DNA of 64,000 nucleotides from Yanghanlia caeni (GTDB taxonomy: Bacteria > Pseudomonadota > Gammaproteobacteria > Burkholderiales > Burkholderiaceae_B), in the NCBI GenBank assembly GCA_030733815.1, contig JAUZQE010000002.1, positions 1 to 64,000 of the forward strand, read 5' to 3'. Made by a program: the position numbers and the translations under genes. Below, piece by piece: positions 33,972 through 43,339 of the stretch (within the stretch, counting starts at the first letter, position 1; each line of letters opens with the position of its first letter). Under the pieces are notes generated by a model, which was not told the DNA's origin, ran no database searches, and saw only the letters and a list, made by a program, of their open reading frames with translations.

Positions 33972-35287
33972 CGCCGCACGCAACCGGGCGCCGCAAGGGC
34001 GCCGCAGCAGCGAAGGGGCGACGCCCCGGTGCCGCGTCAGCTTTCGACGTGGCCGTGATCGGTGCCGGTGCCGCCGGCATGATGACGGCGGCCGTTGCGG
34101 GCCGGCGCGGCCTGCGGGTGGTGCTCATCGACCATGCGCAGCGCCTGGCCGAAAAAATCCGCATCTCGGGTGGCGGGCGCTGCAACTTCACCAATATTGG
34201 CAGCACGCCCGCCCAGTTCGTTTCGCGCAACCCGCATTTCTGCCGTTCCGCGCTTTCCGGTTACGGCCCGCGCGACTTTCTCGACCTGGTCGAGCGTCAT
34301 GGCATTCGCTGGCACGAGAAGCACCGCGGCCAGCTGTTCTGTGACGAATCGTCGGAACAGATCATCGACATGCTGCGCGCGCAATGCGAGGACGCCCGCG
34401 TGGCGTGGCGCATGCCGTGCACCGTGGAGGCGATTGCCCATGAGTCGGGCGGCTTCATGCTGCAGACGTCGCTGGGCGGCATCGAGGCCCGTCAACTGGT
34501 GCTGGCCACCGGCGGCATGGCGATTCCTCAGCTGGGTGCCACCGACTTTGCGCTGCGCATCGCCCGTCAGTTCGGGCTGCGCGTGGTGGAGCCCCGGCCG
34601 GCGCTGGTGCCCCTGGTGTTCAATGCCGAGGAGTGGGCGCCGTTTTCCACCCTGAGCGGCGTTGCCCTCGAGGTGCAGGTCAGCACGGTGCCCTGCGCTG
34701 CTGGGGCGGGTCAGGGCCGCCCGGGCGGCCGGCGCGAACGGCGTGGCGCGCAACCGGTTACTTTCCTGGAAGACCTGCTGTTCACGCACCGCGGCCTGTC
34801 CGGTCCCGCCATACTGCAGATCTCGACCTTCTGGAACCCGGGCGAGCCCATCGAGATCGATCTGTGCGGCGACACGGATCTGGCCGCTGCCCTGCTGCGC
34901 GCCAAGCCCCGCAACCGCCAGCAGCTCGCCACCGTGCTGGCCGAATTGTGGCCGCGCCGCCTTGCCGAAACCTGGCTTGCCACTGAAGCCGACGGCCTCG
35001 GCGGCATGCGCCTGGCCGACGTACCCGACCGGCGTCTGCAGGCGCTGGCCGAACGAATTCATCACTGGCGGCTCACGCCATCCGGCACGGCGGGCTACCG
35101 CAAGGCCGAGGTGATGCGTGGCGGCGTCGATACCGACGAGCTCGACCAGCGCAGCATGCAGGCGCGCAAGGTACCCGGCCTGTACTTCGTGGGCGAGGCG
35201 GTTGACGTCACCGGCTGGCTGGGCGGCTACAACTTTCAGTGGGCGTGGTCGTCGGCCGTGGCCTGTGGCAACGCGCTGCAACCTTGA
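33968..35287 (+). CDS. NAD(P)/FAD-dependent oxidoreductase, HI0933/YhiN family
   Basis: This 439-residue flavoprotein has an N-terminal FAD-binding GAGAAGMMTAAVAGRRGLRV, the family mark SGGGRCNFTNIG, and a C-terminal motif RKAEVMRGGVDTDELDQRS followed by GLYFVGEAVDVTGWLGGYNF. Members are of poorly defined function (flavin reductase or tRNA-linked roles have been proposed). The likely GTG start at 33968 overlaps the decarboxylase stop by four bases, giving coupling. The first ~22 residues are basic and Gly/Ala-rich and may be an extension; no better start is evident. The glycine riboswitch begins about 70 bases downstream. Confidence 0.88.
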   Translation: MTPHATGRRKGAAAAKGRRPGAASAFDVAVIGAGAAGMMTAAVAGRRGLRVVLIDHAQRLAEKIRISGGGRCNFTNIGSTPAQFVSRNPHFCRSALSGYGPRDFLDLVERHGIRWHEKHRGQLFCDESSEQIIDMLRAQCEDARVAWRMPCTVEAIAHESGGFMLQTSLGGIEARQLVLATGGMAIPQLGATDFALRIARQFGLRVVEPRPALVPLVFNAEEWAPFSTLSGVALEVQVSTVPCAAGAGQGRPGGRRERRGAQPVTFLEDLLFTHRGLSGPAILQISTFWNPGEPIEIDLCGDTDLAAALLRAKPRNRQQLATVLAELWPRRLAETWLATEADGLGGMRLADVPDRRLQALAERIHHWRLTPSGTAGYRKAEVMRGGVDTDELDQRSMQARKVPGLYFVGEAVDVTGWLGGYNFQWAWSSAVACGNALQP

Positions 35288-35359
35288 GCAGTGTTGCCGA
35301 TAACCCCACGCGCTGTACGGCGTTGCGGTGATCGGTTATTCTCTTGCCTTGCTGTCATT

Positions 35360-35574
35360 GCAGAGAGTGGGAGAGTGCTGCCCTTCAAGGCGGCCACCGA
35401 AGGCGCAAACGCCCATAATCGCTCAGGTATCCCGTACCACTCCTGCATTGCCCCGGCGGGGCAAGGCGGCGCTCTGGAGAGACTCGCTACCGGCATGAAG
35501 GCCGGCGCAGCGGGCGCCGAAGGTGAACACCCGTGGTGGCGGGTCAACTCTCAGGCAAAAGGACAGAAGGGCGG
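35360..35574 (+). promoter_or_regulatory. Tandem glycine riboswitch
   Basis: Two successive aptamers precede gcvT. Aptamer 1 (about 35360-35446) has a closing stem GAGTGG (35365-35370) with CCACTC (35437-35442), the core CCGAAGGCGCAAACGCC and GCTCAGGTATCCCG. Aptamer 2 (about 35461-35574) has CTCTGGAGAGAC, GCCGAAGGTGAACACC and CTCTCAGGCAAAAGGACAG. These are the hallmark conserved blocks of the glycine riboswitch, which activates glycine-cleavage genes when glycine binds. The 71 bases to gcvT show no obvious terminator, so control may act on translation; that part is inference. Confidence 0.95.
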
Positions 35575-35645
35575 CCTGGTGGGTGCGCATTCGCATCCCG
35601 GTCGTCTGCATTTTCGATATTTGCCCTTATCCGGAGTCTTCGTCC

Positions 35646-36740
35646 ATGACTGCAGCACTCAAACACACCCCGCTATACAACGCACACGTCGCCGCCGGCG
35701 CCCGCATGGTCGATTTCGGCGGCTGGAACATGCCCGTGGCTTACGGTTCGCAAATCGAGGAACACCACGCGGTGCGCCGCGCTGCCGGTATGTTCGACGT
35801 GTCGCACATGCTCAATATCGACATCGAAGGGCCCGATGCCAAGGCCTTCCTGCGCACGCTGCTGGCCAACGACGTCGAGCGGCTCACCGAGGCGGGCAAG
35901 GCGATCTACTCGTGCATGCTCAACGAGCGTGGCGGTGTCATCGACGATCTCATTGTCTACTACTTCAGCGCCAATTCGTGGCGCCTGGTCGTGAACGCCG
36001 GCACAGCGCAAACCGATATCGAATGGATTCAGGGCGTTGCCTCGCGTCTGGGCAGCGACATCACCATCAACCCGCGTCGCGATCTTGCGATGCTGGCGGT
36101 GCAGGGCCCCGAGGCGCGTGAGCGGCTCTGGCAGGTTCGCCCGCAATGGCGCGCCGCGACCGAAGCGCTCAAGCCGTTTTCCGCAGCCGTGCTCGAGGGA
36201 GATGTCATGGTCGCACGCACGGGCTACACCGGTGAAGACGGTTTCGAAGTGGTAGTGCCGGCGGGTGAAGTCGAGCCGCTGTGGAATGATCTCGTGCAGG
36301 CGGGGGTACGCCCCTGCGGCCTGGGCGCGCGCGACACGCTGCGCCTGGAAGCCGGCATGAACCTGTATGGCCATGAAATGAACGAAGACGTCGACCCGCT
36401 GATCGCCGGTCTGGGCTGGACTGTCTCGTTCAAAGACCCGCAACGCCAGTTCATTGGTCGCGAGGCCATCGAGGGCGTCACGCCCCAACAGGTCATGGTG
36501 GGCCTGCGCCTGCGCGAACGCGGTGTAATGCGCGACCCCATGAAGGTGCGTACCGCCCGTGGCGAAGGTGTGATCACCAGCGGCACCATGTCGCCCACCA
36601 TGGGCGTGTCCATAGCCATGGCCCGCGTACCGGCCGGTGTGCAGCCGGGCGAGCAGGTCGAAGTCGAGATTCGCGGCAAGTGGCTGGCGGCCGATGTCGT
36701 GGCCATGCCGTTCGTGCGCCAGGGCAAGGTCCTGGTCTGA
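35646..36740 (+). CDS. gcvT: Glycine cleavage system T protein (aminomethyltransferase)
   Basis: This 364-residue enzyme transfers the methylene group from the lipoylated H protein to tetrahydrofolate and releases ammonia. It starts [20 protein letters not shown] and contains [20 protein letters not shown], the catalytic-Asp region [21 protein letters not shown] and [25 protein letters not shown] site lies upstream of the ATG. First gene of gcvTHP, under the glycine riboswitch. Confidence 0.97.
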   Translation: MTAALKHTPLYNAHVAAGARMVDFGGWNMPVAYGSQIEEHHAVRRAAGMFDVSHMLNIDIEGPDAKAFLRTLLANDVERLTEAGKAIYSCMLNERGGVIDDLIVYYFSANSWRLVVNAGTAQTDIEWIQGVASRLGSDITINPRRDLAMLAVQGPEARERLWQVRPQWRAATEALKPFSAAVLEGDVMVARTGYTGEDGFEVVVPAGEVEPLWNDLVQAGVRPCGLGARDTLRLEAGMNLYGHEMNEDVDPLIAGLGWTVSFKDPQRQFIGREAIEGVTPQQVMVGLRLRERGVMRDPMKVRTARGEGVITSGTMSPTMGVSIAMARVPAGVQPGEQVEVEIRGKWLAADVVAMPFVRQGKVLV

Positions 36741-36783
36741 TCCTTCTCAAACAGCTCTCCAAATTTTCCTCAAGGGGTATGAC

Positions 36784-37155
36784 ATGAGTCTTCCTACCGA
36801 TCGCAAATACACCGCGTCTCACGAGTGGGCGCTTCTCGACGGCGACGAGCTTCTGGTCGGTATCACCGACAACGCACAAGACCAGCTCGGCGACCTGGTG
36901 TTCGTGGGCGACGTGAACGTGGGTGCCAAGCTGCAGGCGGGTGACATGGCGGGCGTGGTCGAGTCTGTCAAGGCGGCTTCCGATATTTACGCACCGGTTT
37001 CCGGCGAGATCATCGAGTTCAACGAAGCATTGAACGACCAGCCCGATCTGATCAACCAGGCGGCACACGACACGTGGATCTTCAAGATGAAGCCCGACAA
37101 TCCTGCCGATCTCGACAACCTTCTCGACGCCGCCGGCTACGAGGCCTCGCTCTGA
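36784..37155 (+). CDS. gcvH: Glycine cleavage system H protein (lipoyl carrier)
   Basis: This 123-residue carrier shuttles the aminomethyl group between P and T proteins on a lipoyl arm. The lipoylated lysine is Lys63 in [17 protein letters not shown]. An AAGGGG site lies just before the ATG. It sits 43 bases after gcvT and only 2 bases before gcvP. Confidence 0.97.
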   Translation: MSLPTDRKYTASHEWALLDGDELLVGITDNAQDQLGDLVFVGDVNVGAKLQAGDMAGVVESVKAASDIYAPVSGEIIEFNEALNDQPDLINQAAHDTWIFKMKPDNPADLDNLLDAAGYEASL

Positions 37156-37157
37156 AC

Positions 37158-40043
37158 ATGCACGTCAATCTCGACCCCCACAACGAATTCCAGGGGCGCC
37201 ACATCGGCCCCACCCAGGAAGATCAGGCACAGATGCTCAAGGTCATCGGTGCCGATTCGCTGCAGGCGCTGATCCACGACATCGTGCCGGCCAGCATTCT
37301 CGACGAAACGCCGCTCGACGTGCCCGGGCCGTTTTCCGAACACGCTGCGCTCGAGCGCATCAAGGCCATCGCGCAGCGTAACGAAACGTTCCGCAGTTAT
37401 ATCGGCCAGGGCTATTACGGCACGCACGTGCCCAACGTGATTCTGCGCAACATTCTCGAGAATCCCGCCTGGTACACGGCCTACACGCCGTATCAGCCGG
37501 AAATTTCTCAGGGCCGCCTGGAAGCGCTTCTCAACTTCCAGACCATGGTGGCTGATCTCACCGGGCTCGACATCGCCAATGCGTCGCTCCTCGACGAGGG
37601 TACGGCGGCGGCCGAAGCCATGACGCTCACCCGTCGTGGGTCGCGATCCAGGTCGAATGTCTTCTTCGCTTCGCAGCATTGCCACCCGCAAACCCTGGAA
37701 GTGTTGCGCACGCGCGCTGAACCGCTGGGCATCGAGCTCGTGATCGGCGACGAGGCGGCCGGGCTGCCAGAATGCTTTGGCGTGCTGCTGCAGTACCCGC
37801 ACTCCCTGGGTTCGGTGCAAGATTACCGCGCGCTTACCGAAGCCGCACATGCCCAGGGGGCGCTGGTGGCGGTGGCGACCGACCTTCTGGCGCTTGCGTT
37901 GCTGGCGCCGCCGGGTGAGTGGGGGGCCGACATTGCCGTGGGTACGGCGCAGCGCTTTGGCGTGCCGCTGGGCTTTGGCGGCCCGCACGCCGGCTTCATG
38001 GCCTGCCGCGACGCTTACAAGCGCAACATGCCCGGCCGTCTGGTCGGCGTTTCGCGCGATGCGCAGGGCGCGCCCGCCCTGCGTCTGGCGCTGCAGACCC
38101 GTGAACAGCATATCCGCCGCGAAAAGGCCACTTCGAACATCTGCACGGCACAGGTGCTGCTGGCGGTCATGGCCGCGATGTATGCCGTATGGCACGGCCC
38201 CGATGGGCTCGTGCGCATCGCCAGGCGCGTGGCCGGCCACACGGGCCGCCTGCATGCCGCGCTGGGCCGCCTGGGTCTTGCCGTACGCAACAGCACCTAT
38301 TTCGACACGCTGTGCATCAATACTGGTGCACACACGCAGGCCATCCTTGATTCCGCACGCGCGGCCCGCATCAATCTGCGCGTCGTCGACGACAGCACGT
38401 TAGCCGTGTCGCTCGACGAAACCGTGGTGCTTGACGACGTTCGCACGCTGGTTGACGTGTTTGCACGGGGCGTGGGCAAGGCGGCCGACACGGCGGCGCT
38501 GGAAGCCGATGCCGGACACGGCCTGCCCCAGCAATTGCTGCGCACGAGCGACGTGCTGCCGCATCCCGTCTTCTCGCGTATCCGTTCGGAAACCGAGATG
38601 CTGCGTTATCTGCGCGGCCTGGCCGACAAAGACCTCGCGCTCGATCGCACCATGATCCCGCTGGGTTCATGCACCATGAAGCTGAACGCCACGGCCGAGA
38701 TGATTCCGATCACCTGGCCCGAGTTCGCCAACGTGCACCCGTTTGCTCCGGCCGAACAGGCAAAGGGCTACGCCCGGCTGGTGCAGGAACTGTCGGCGGC
38801 GCTGTGCCAGATCACCGGCTACGACGCCATCAGTCTGCAACCCAATTCGGGGGCGCAGGGTGAATACGCCGGCCTGCTGGCCATTCGTGCGTACCATCGT
38901 GCCCGCGGCGAGCATCAACGCGACGTCTGCCTGATTCCCGCCTCGGCCCACGGCACCAACCCGGCCTCGGCCCAAATGGCAGGCATGGAAGTGGTGGTCG
39001 TGGCTTCCGACGAAAATGGCAACGTCGATGTAAACGATCTGCAGCGGCGCATCGATCAGGTGGGCGACCGTCTGGCCGCCCTGATGATCACGTACCCGTC
39101 CACCCACGGCGTGTTCGAGCTGGCCATTACCGACATCTGCGAGCGCGTGCATGCCGCAGGCGGTCAGGTCTATCTCGATGGCGCCAACATGAATGCCATG
39201 GTGGGGCTGGCCAAGCCGGGCAAGTTCGGGTCAGACGTTTCGCACCTGAATCTGCACAAGACTTTCTGCATCCCGCACGGGGGCGGCGGCCCGGGCGTCG
39301 GCCCGGTGGCCGTGCGTTCGCATCTGGCACCGTACCTTCCCGGTGTCGTGGGGGCCGACGGGCGCCTGCCCGAGTCGGCCACGGTGGGCCCGGTGGCGGC
39401 AGCGCCCTTTGGTTCGGCAAGCATCCTGCCCATTTCGTACATGTACGTCATCATGATGGGCCCGCAGGGTCTCAAGGCCGCTTCCGAGAACGCGATCCTG
39501 AGCGCCAACTACATTGCGGCGCGCCTGCGCGACCATTATCCCGTGCTGTATGCCGGGCCCAAGGGGTATGTTGCGCACGAGTGCATCCTTGACATTCGCG
39601 GCATCAAGGACACCTGCGGCATCAGCAACGAAGACATCGCCAAGCGTCTGGTCGATTACGGCTTCCATGCGCCCACCATGAGCTTCCCGGTGCCGGGCAC
39701 TCTCATGGTCGAACCCACGGAATCCGAAAGCCTCGAAGAGCTCGACAGCTTCTGCGACGCCATGATTGCCATTCGCAAGGAAATCGCTGCCATCGAACGT
39801 GGCGAGAAAGACGCGAACGACAACGTGTTGCGCAATGCACCGCACACGGCACAGATGCTGCTCGTCGAGCAATGGCACCACGACTACAGCCGTGAAGACG
39901 CGGCGTATCCGGTGGCAAGCCTGCGTTCGGCCAAGTACTGGCCGCCGGTGGCGCGCGTCGACAACGCCTGGGGCGACCGCAATCTGGTTTGCAGTTGCCC
40001 GCCCATGGAAGCCTATTCCGATCCTGCAGAGGCATCGGCATAG
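37158..40043 (+). CDS. gcvP: Glycine dehydrogenase (decarboxylating), P protein
   Basis: This 961-residue PLP enzyme decarboxylates glycine and loads the H protein. It is the single-chain type, with an N-terminal half ([20 protein letters not shown]) and a catalytic C-terminal half. The PLP lysine is about Lys701 in [18 protein letters not shown], and [13 protein letters not shown] marks the start of the second half. Full length and intact. Coupled to gcvH by a 2-base gap. An intrinsic terminator follows 57 bases past the stop. Confidence 0.97.
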   Translation: MHVNLDPHNEFQGRHIGPTQEDQAQMLKVIGADSLQALIHDIVPASILDETPLDVPGPFSEHAALERIKAIAQRNETFRSYIGQGYYGTHVPNVILRNILENPAWYTAYTPYQPEISQGRLEALLNFQTMVADLTGLDIANASLLDEGTAAAEAMTLTRRGSRSRSNVFFASQHCHPQTLEVLRTRAEPLGIELVIGDEAAGLPECFGVLLQYPHSLGSVQDYRALTEAAHAQGALVAVATDLLALALLAPPGEWGADIAVGTAQRFGVPLGFGGPHAGFMACRDAYKRNMPGRLVGVSRDAQGAPALRLALQTREQHIRREKATSNICTAQVLLAVMAAMYAVWHGPDGLVRIARRVAGHTGRLHAALGRLGLAVRNSTYFDTLCINTGAHTQAILDSARAARINLRVVDDSTLAVSLDETVVLDDVRTLVDVFARGVGKAADTAALEADAGHGLPQQLLRTSDVLPHPVFSRIRSETEMLRYLRGLADKDLALDRTMIPLGSCTMKLNATAEMIPITWPEFANVHPFAPAEQAKGYARLVQELSAALCQITGYDAISLQPNSGAQGEYAGLLAIRAYHRARGEHQRDVCLIPASAHGTNPASAQMAGMEVVVVASDENGNVDVNDLQRRIDQVGDRLAALMITYPSTHGVFELAITDICERVHAAGGQVYLDGANMNAMVGLAKPGKFGSDVSHLNLHKTFCIPHGGGGPGVGPVAVRSHLAPYLPGVVGADGRLPESATVGPVAAAPFGSASILPISYMYVIMMGPQGLKAASENAILSANYIAARLRDHYPVLYAGPKGYVAHECILDIRGIKDTCGISNEDIAKRLVDYGFHAPTMSFPVPGTLMVEPTESESLEELDSFCDAMIAIRKEIAAIERGEKDANDNVLRNAPHTAQMLLVEQWHHDYSREDAAYPVASLRSAKYWPPVARVDNAWGDRNLVCSCPPMEAYSDPAEASA

Positions 40044-40100
40044 GTCGCCGTCAACGGGTTTGAGGTCACGCGGCGGGTTACGGCCCGCCATCAGGCAAGG

Positions 40101-40128
40101 GGGCGGCCTTCACGGGCCGCCCTTTTTT
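40101..40128 (+). terminator. Intrinsic terminator of the gcvTHP operon
   Basis: An 8-bp GC stem, GGGCGGCC (40101-40108) with GGCCGCCC (40115-40122), encloses a 6-base loop and is followed directly by six T residues. Confidence 0.9.
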
Positions 40129-40194
40129 GCCTGCGCGGGCCGCCTTTTTTTATTCCGGCGCCGCTCGTTGCGTTTCTGCGCGGGCGGTGCTGCA

Positions 40195-40692
40195 TCAAGC
40201 GCTCGTGCGTCTCAGTAGCACGAAGTCGTAGCGCAGACCGTTTTCTTCGGGCTGTGGGTCGCGCTCGATCTCCTGCCATTCACGGTCGGAAAGTTCGGGG
40301 AAGAAGGTGTCGCCTTCGATGTCGGCGTGAATTTCGGTGGCGATGATCTCGTGCACCAGGGGCAGTGCCGTGCGAAACAGCTGTTCGCCGCCAATGATGC
40401 ACACGCGCGGCGCGTCGCCGCAGGCGGCGAGGGCATCGTTCAGGCTCGCGCACACGGTGGCACCCTCGGCCCGATACCCGGGGTCGCGCGATACCACGAC
40501 ATTCAGGCGCCCGGGCAGGGGGCGGCCGAGCGATTCCCAGGTTTTGCGGCCCATGATGATGGGGCAGCCCAGCGTACTGCGCTTGAAGTGCGCCAGATCG
40601 CCCGGCAGCCGCCACGGAAGGCCGTTGTCGCGACCGATGACGCGGTTGCGGGCGTAGGCGACGACGATCTGTATGAGGGGAGCGGGCGACAT
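40195..40692 (-). CDS. folA: Dihydrofolate reductase
   Basis: This 165-residue enzyme regenerates tetrahydrofolate with NADPH. Conserved residues appear in NRVIGRDNGLPWRLPGDLAH (including the catalytic Asp of PGDLAHFK), IIMGRKTWESLGRPLPGR and VCIIGGEQLF. It lies 59 bases downstream of thyA on the same strand, the common thyA-folA pair: thymidylate synthase makes the dihydrofolate that this enzyme recycles. Confidence 0.96.
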   Translation of the reverse strand: MSPAPLIQIVVAYARNRVIGRDNGLPWRLPGDLAHFKRSTLGCPIIMGRKTWESLGRPLPGRLNVVVSRDPGYRAEGATVCASLNDALAACGDAPRVCIIGGEQLFRTALPLVHEIIATEIHADIEGDTFFPELSDREWQEIERDPQPEENGLRYDFVLLRRTSA

Positions 40693-40751
40693 GCAGGCAC
40701 GAAATTGCGGGTGAAACCTCGCATTCTACGGCATGGGCCTGCTTGTGCGCC

Positions 40752-41546
40752 TCAGACGGCCACAGGTGCCTTGATGTGCGGGTGGTGCTGGTAGTCGAGA
40801 ATCTCGAAGTCTTCGAATTCGTAATCGAAGATCGTGGGCGGGCGCCGCCTGATGTTCAGCCGCGGGTAGGGGTAGGGCGTGCGGCTCAGCTGCAGCTCGA
40901 CCTGTTCCATGTGGTTGCTGTACAGGTGGCAGTCGCCGCCCGTCCAGATGAACTCGCCCGGTTCGAGATCGCACTGCTGCGCGACCATGTGCGTCAGCAG
41001 CGCGTAGCTGGCAATGTTGAAGGGCACGCCCAGGAAAATATCGGCACTACGCTGATACAACTGGCACGACAGGCGACCTTGCGCCACATAGAACTGAAAG
41101 AAGGCGTGGCAGGGCGGCAGGGCCATGTTCGGAATCTCGCCCACGTTCCAGGCTGACACGATCAGGCGTCGCGAATCGGGATTGCTGCGGATCTGTTCGA
41201 TCACCTGCGCGATCTGGTCGATGTGCCGGCCGTCGGGTGTGGGCCAGGAGCGCCACTGTACGCCATACACCGGGCCCAGCTCGCCCTGCTTGTCGGCCCA
41301 TTCATTCCAGATCGACACCCCGCGTTCCTGCAGCCAGCGAACGTTGGAGTCGCCGCGCAGAAACCACAGCAGCTCGACGATGATCGAGCGCAGGTGCAGC
41401 TTCTTGGTGGTGACCAGCGGAAAACCTTGCGACAGGTCGAACCGCATCTGGTAGCCGAACACCGAGCGGGTGCCCGTACCGGTGCGGTCGGTTTTCAATA
41501 CGCCATGTTCGTAGACATGGCGCATCAGATCTTCGTATTGATGCAT
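40752..41546 (-). CDS. thyA: Thymidylate synthase
   Basis: This 264-residue enzyme methylates dUMP to dTMP using methylene-tetrahydrofolate. The length equals the E. coli enzyme. Catalytic Cys146 lies in [15 protein letters not shown], Arg residues in [14 protein letters not shown], and KIP-like C terminus [10 protein letters not shown]. It belongs with folA downstream and the OsmC gene 17 bases upstream on the same strand. Functionally it uses the product line of dcd and the one-carbon units made by gcvTHP. Confidence 0.97.
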   Translation of the reverse strand: MHQYEDLMRHVYEHGVLKTDRTGTGTRSVFGYQMRFDLSQGFPLVTTKKLHLRSIIVELLWFLRGDSNVRWLQERGVSIWNEWADKQGELGPVYGVQWRSWPTPDGRHIDQIAQVIEQIRSNPDSRRLIVSAWNVGEIPNMALPPCHAFFQFYVAQGRLSCQLYQRSADIFLGVPFNIASYALLTHMVAQQCDLEPGEFIWTGGDCHLYSNHMEQVELQLSRTPYPYPRLNIRRRPPTIFDYEFEDFEILDYQHHPHIKAPVAV

Positions 41547-41563
41547 GAGCGGGTTGTGTGGGG

Positions 41564-41986
41564 TCAGGCCTCGACCACGTGAATGGAATGCGTGATCTCG
41601 GCGGTTTTGCCCAGCATCGCCGATGCCGAGCAGTATTTTTCGTGGGACAGGCGCACGGCACGTTCGACCGCGGCTTCGGGCAGGTTGCGCCCGGTGACCG
41701 TAAAGGCGAAATGAATGCGGGTGAACACCTTGGGGTCGGTCTCGGCGCGTTCGGCATCGAGTTCGACCTGGCAGCCGGTGACCTCGTGACGGCCGCGCTT
41801 GAGAATCAGCACGACGTCGTACGCGGCGCAGCCGCCCGCACCGGCAAGCATCAGTTCCATGGGGCGCGGCGCCAGGTTGCTGCCGCCGCCTTCGGGGGCG
41901 CCATCCATGGCGGTGACGTGGCCGCTACCCGTGCGTGCCACGAAGAGCATGCCCTCGGGGCCACCCCAGTCGATTGTGCATTCCAT
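41564..41986 (-). CDS. OsmC/Ohr-family protein
   Basis: This 140-residue protein has the OsmC fold signature with two cysteines: one in [20 protein letters not shown] and one in [18 protein letters not shown]. In family members this pair reduces organic hydroperoxides, though many YhfA-like members have unknown roles. Full length. First gene of the minus-strand set OsmC-thyA-folA; divergent from coq7 with a 132-base gap. Confidence 0.88.
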   Translation of the reverse strand: MECTIDWGGPEGMLFVARTGSGHVTAMDGAPEGGGSNLAPRPMELMLAGAGGCAAYDVVLILKRGRHEVTGCQVELDAERAETDPKVFTRIHFAFTVTGRNLPEAAVERAVRLSHEKYCSASAMLGKTAEITHSIHVVEA

Positions 41987-42118
41987 TTGGGCTCCTGCCG
42001 GAAGTCGAATGTTAACGCCTTATCATAATACGTGGCGCCGGCGGCGGGCATTGCGCTTGCCTCAGCCGGAACTATGTGAAAATACACGCAGTGAAATGAT
42101 TTGAATGAGGTGAGACTG

Positions 42119-42805
42119 ATGGCCGATCAGGGCAGCACAATGACGGGTTCCGGTTTCGTTCGCCGCAGCAATCCGCTCGATGACATTCTGGCCGAGGTGG
42201 GCCGCGCGCTGCAGGTGTTGGGGGGGTCGGCGCAGGCCGGCCGGCCCAATCCCGCCGGCCCGCTTCCGCTCGAAGGCGAACACGAAACACTGACGCCCGC
42301 CGAGCAGCGCCATGCCGCCGGCCTCATGCGCGTGAATCACGTCGGCGAGGTCTGTGCGCAGGCGCTGTATCGCGGCCAGGCCCTGTTTTGCCGCGATGCA
42401 GCAATTCGCGACGTTTTACACCAGGCGGCGGCCGAGGAAGTGGACCATTTGGTGTGGTGCCGCGAACGCCTCGATGAACTCAACAGCCGGCCCAGTCTGC
42501 TGAATCCATTGTGGTATTTGGGTTCGTTTTCGCTGGGTGCGCTGGCCAGCCGGGCGGGCATACCGCGCAATCTGGGCTTCATGGCCGAAACGGAACGGCA
42601 GGTTGAACAACACCTCGACGGGCATCTCGAGCAGCTTCCGCCGCAAGATACCCGGTCACGCCGCATCGTTGAACAGATGCGCGACGATGAAGTGGAACAC
42701 CGCACTACGGCCGAGCGCCATGGTGCGGTGCCGCTGCCAGCTCCGGTGAAGTTCGCCATGCGATGCATGTCGAAGGTCATGACCACAACGGCCTATCGCA
42801 TTTGA
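42119..42805 (+). CDS. coq7: 2-polyprenyl-3-methyl-6-methoxy-1,4-benzoquinone monooxygenase (Coq7)
   Basis: This 228-residue di-iron hydroxylase carries out the last ring hydroxylation in ubiquinone synthesis and replaces UbiF in many beta-proteobacteria. Carboxylate/His ligands are visible in [48 protein letters not shown] and [16 protein letters not shown]. The ATG at 42119 follows GAGGTGAG; an in-frame TTG at 42101 is less likely. Stop at 42805 opens a 534-base gene-free region. Confidence 0.95.
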   Translation: MADQGSTMTGSGFVRRSNPLDDILAEVGRALQVLGGSAQAGRPNPAGPLPLEGEHETLTPAEQRHAAGLMRVNHVGEVCAQALYRGQALFCRDAAIRDVLHQAAAEEVDHLVWCRERLDELNSRPSLLNPLWYLGSFSLGALASRAGIPRNLGFMAETERQVEQHLDGHLEQLPPQDTRSRRIVEQMRDDEVEHRTTAERHGAVPLPAPVKFAMRCMSKVMTTTAYRI

Positions 42806-42826
42806 ACGAGTGTGGGTGAAAGGGGT

Positions 42827-42884
42827 ACTAGCGTTTTCCCGAATGTCGTGTTATTATTCATTCAGCTTAAGGGTTAACGCTAGT
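42827..42884. repeat. Nested inverted repeat downstream of coq7
   Basis: ACTAGCGTT (42827-42835) is the exact reverse complement of AACGCTAGT (42876-42884). Inside it CCC/GGG and GAATG (42841-42845)/CATTC (42859-42863) can extend the fold. There is no T-tract. It begins 21 bases after the coq7 stop and may be a 3' mRNA structure or a protein site. Confidence 0.5.
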
Positions 42885-42966
42885 TGAAAGCAGGGTGTAT
42901 TTGGCTTAAGGCAACAAACAGATACATCTTGAAACCACAAAATTGTGGCGCTGCAGCAAAAGTATC

Positions 42967-42995
42967 TTGCATTGCACAAAAACTGGCGATAAACT
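42967..42995 (+). promoter_or_regulatory. Candidate sigma-70 promoter for the 43.0 kb RNA
   Basis: TTGCAT (42967-42972) and TAAACT (42990-42995) are separated by exactly 17 bases, matching TTGACA and TATAAT at most positions (4 of 6 in the -10). A start near 43002 would be followed by hairpins and an intrinsic terminator. Inferred by eye only. Confidence 0.5.
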
Positions 42996-43001
42996 GCAGT
43001 T

Positions 43002-43143
43002 ATCGGATGTCGCAGATTGATTGCCAATCAATCTACGGCTCGGGCCGAAAGGCCCTCGCAGCCCGACATGCCAAGGTTGTCTCCTCCACCCTCCTCCTTT
43101 GGTGGATTTTGCCCGAGATCTCACGATCTCGGGTTTTTTTTTT
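43002..43143 (+). ncRNA. Candidate small RNA or attenuator leader with anti-Shine-Dalgarno loop
   Basis: About 140 bases run from a predicted start to a T-tract. Hairpin 1: GATTGATT (43015-43022) with AATCAATC (43026-43033), 3-base loop. Hairpin 2: GGGCC-GAAA-GGCCC (43042-43055), a GNRA-type loop, with outer GGCT/AGCC pairing. Hairpin 3: TCCACC (43085-43090) with GGTGGA (43101-43106), holding the loop CTCCTCCTTT, which is complementary to ribosome binding sites. Hairpin 4 is the terminator. CU-rich loops of this kind occur in known sRNAs that block translation starts. No open reading frame of note lies inside. It could instead be a leader that attenuates the polysaccharide operon 197 bases downstream. 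No family name is assigned. Confidence 0.6.
43112..43143 (+). terminator. Strong intrinsic terminator
   Basis: A perfect 9-bp stem, CCCGAGATC (43112-43120) with GATCTCGGG (43125-43133), has a 4-base loop TCAC and is followed by ten T residues. It lies 307 bases past coq7 and upstream of the polysaccharide genes, so it ends the putative small RNA and/or read-through from coq7. Confidence 0.92.
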
Positions 43144-43339
43144 GCTTTTTCAGGCAGATTAGCATCTTCGCCGCGCCGGCGCAGCCCGGCCAAACGGCGC
43201 AGGCCCCATACCCTAACGACGCTGCGCGCGGCATGTGAATTGCGCGCTATATTTCTTGTTGCATGTGTTTCGCTACTTCGCCCCGATTCGTTACACATTC
43301 ATCGGATAATAGACGGCTGTTCAACTTGATGGGGAATAC

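Larger units (their letters stand above)
42806..43339. other. 534-base AT-richer gene-free region ahead of the polysaccharide locus
   Basis: No supported coding sequence was found. The region holds, in order, a long inverted repeat (42827-42884), an AT-rich stretch, a promoter-like sequence (42967-42995), a putative structured RNA with terminator (about 43002-43143), and about 195 bases of leader before the glycosyltransferase GTG at 43340. A TATATT hexamer at 43248-43253 could be a -10 for the locus but lacks a convincing -35. No JUMPstart/ops GGCGGTAG element was seen. Confidence 0.6.

Noticed and set aside
31653-33983. A 776-codon open reading frame antisense to the Orn/Lys/Arg decarboxylase
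   Set aside because: High-GC codon bias leaves the opposite strand open; the product has no recognisable domain and the plus-strand decarboxylase is unmistakable.
43248-43253. TATATT as the -10 of the polysaccharide operon promoter
   Set aside because: No acceptable -35 at 16-18 bases; only mentioned as possible.
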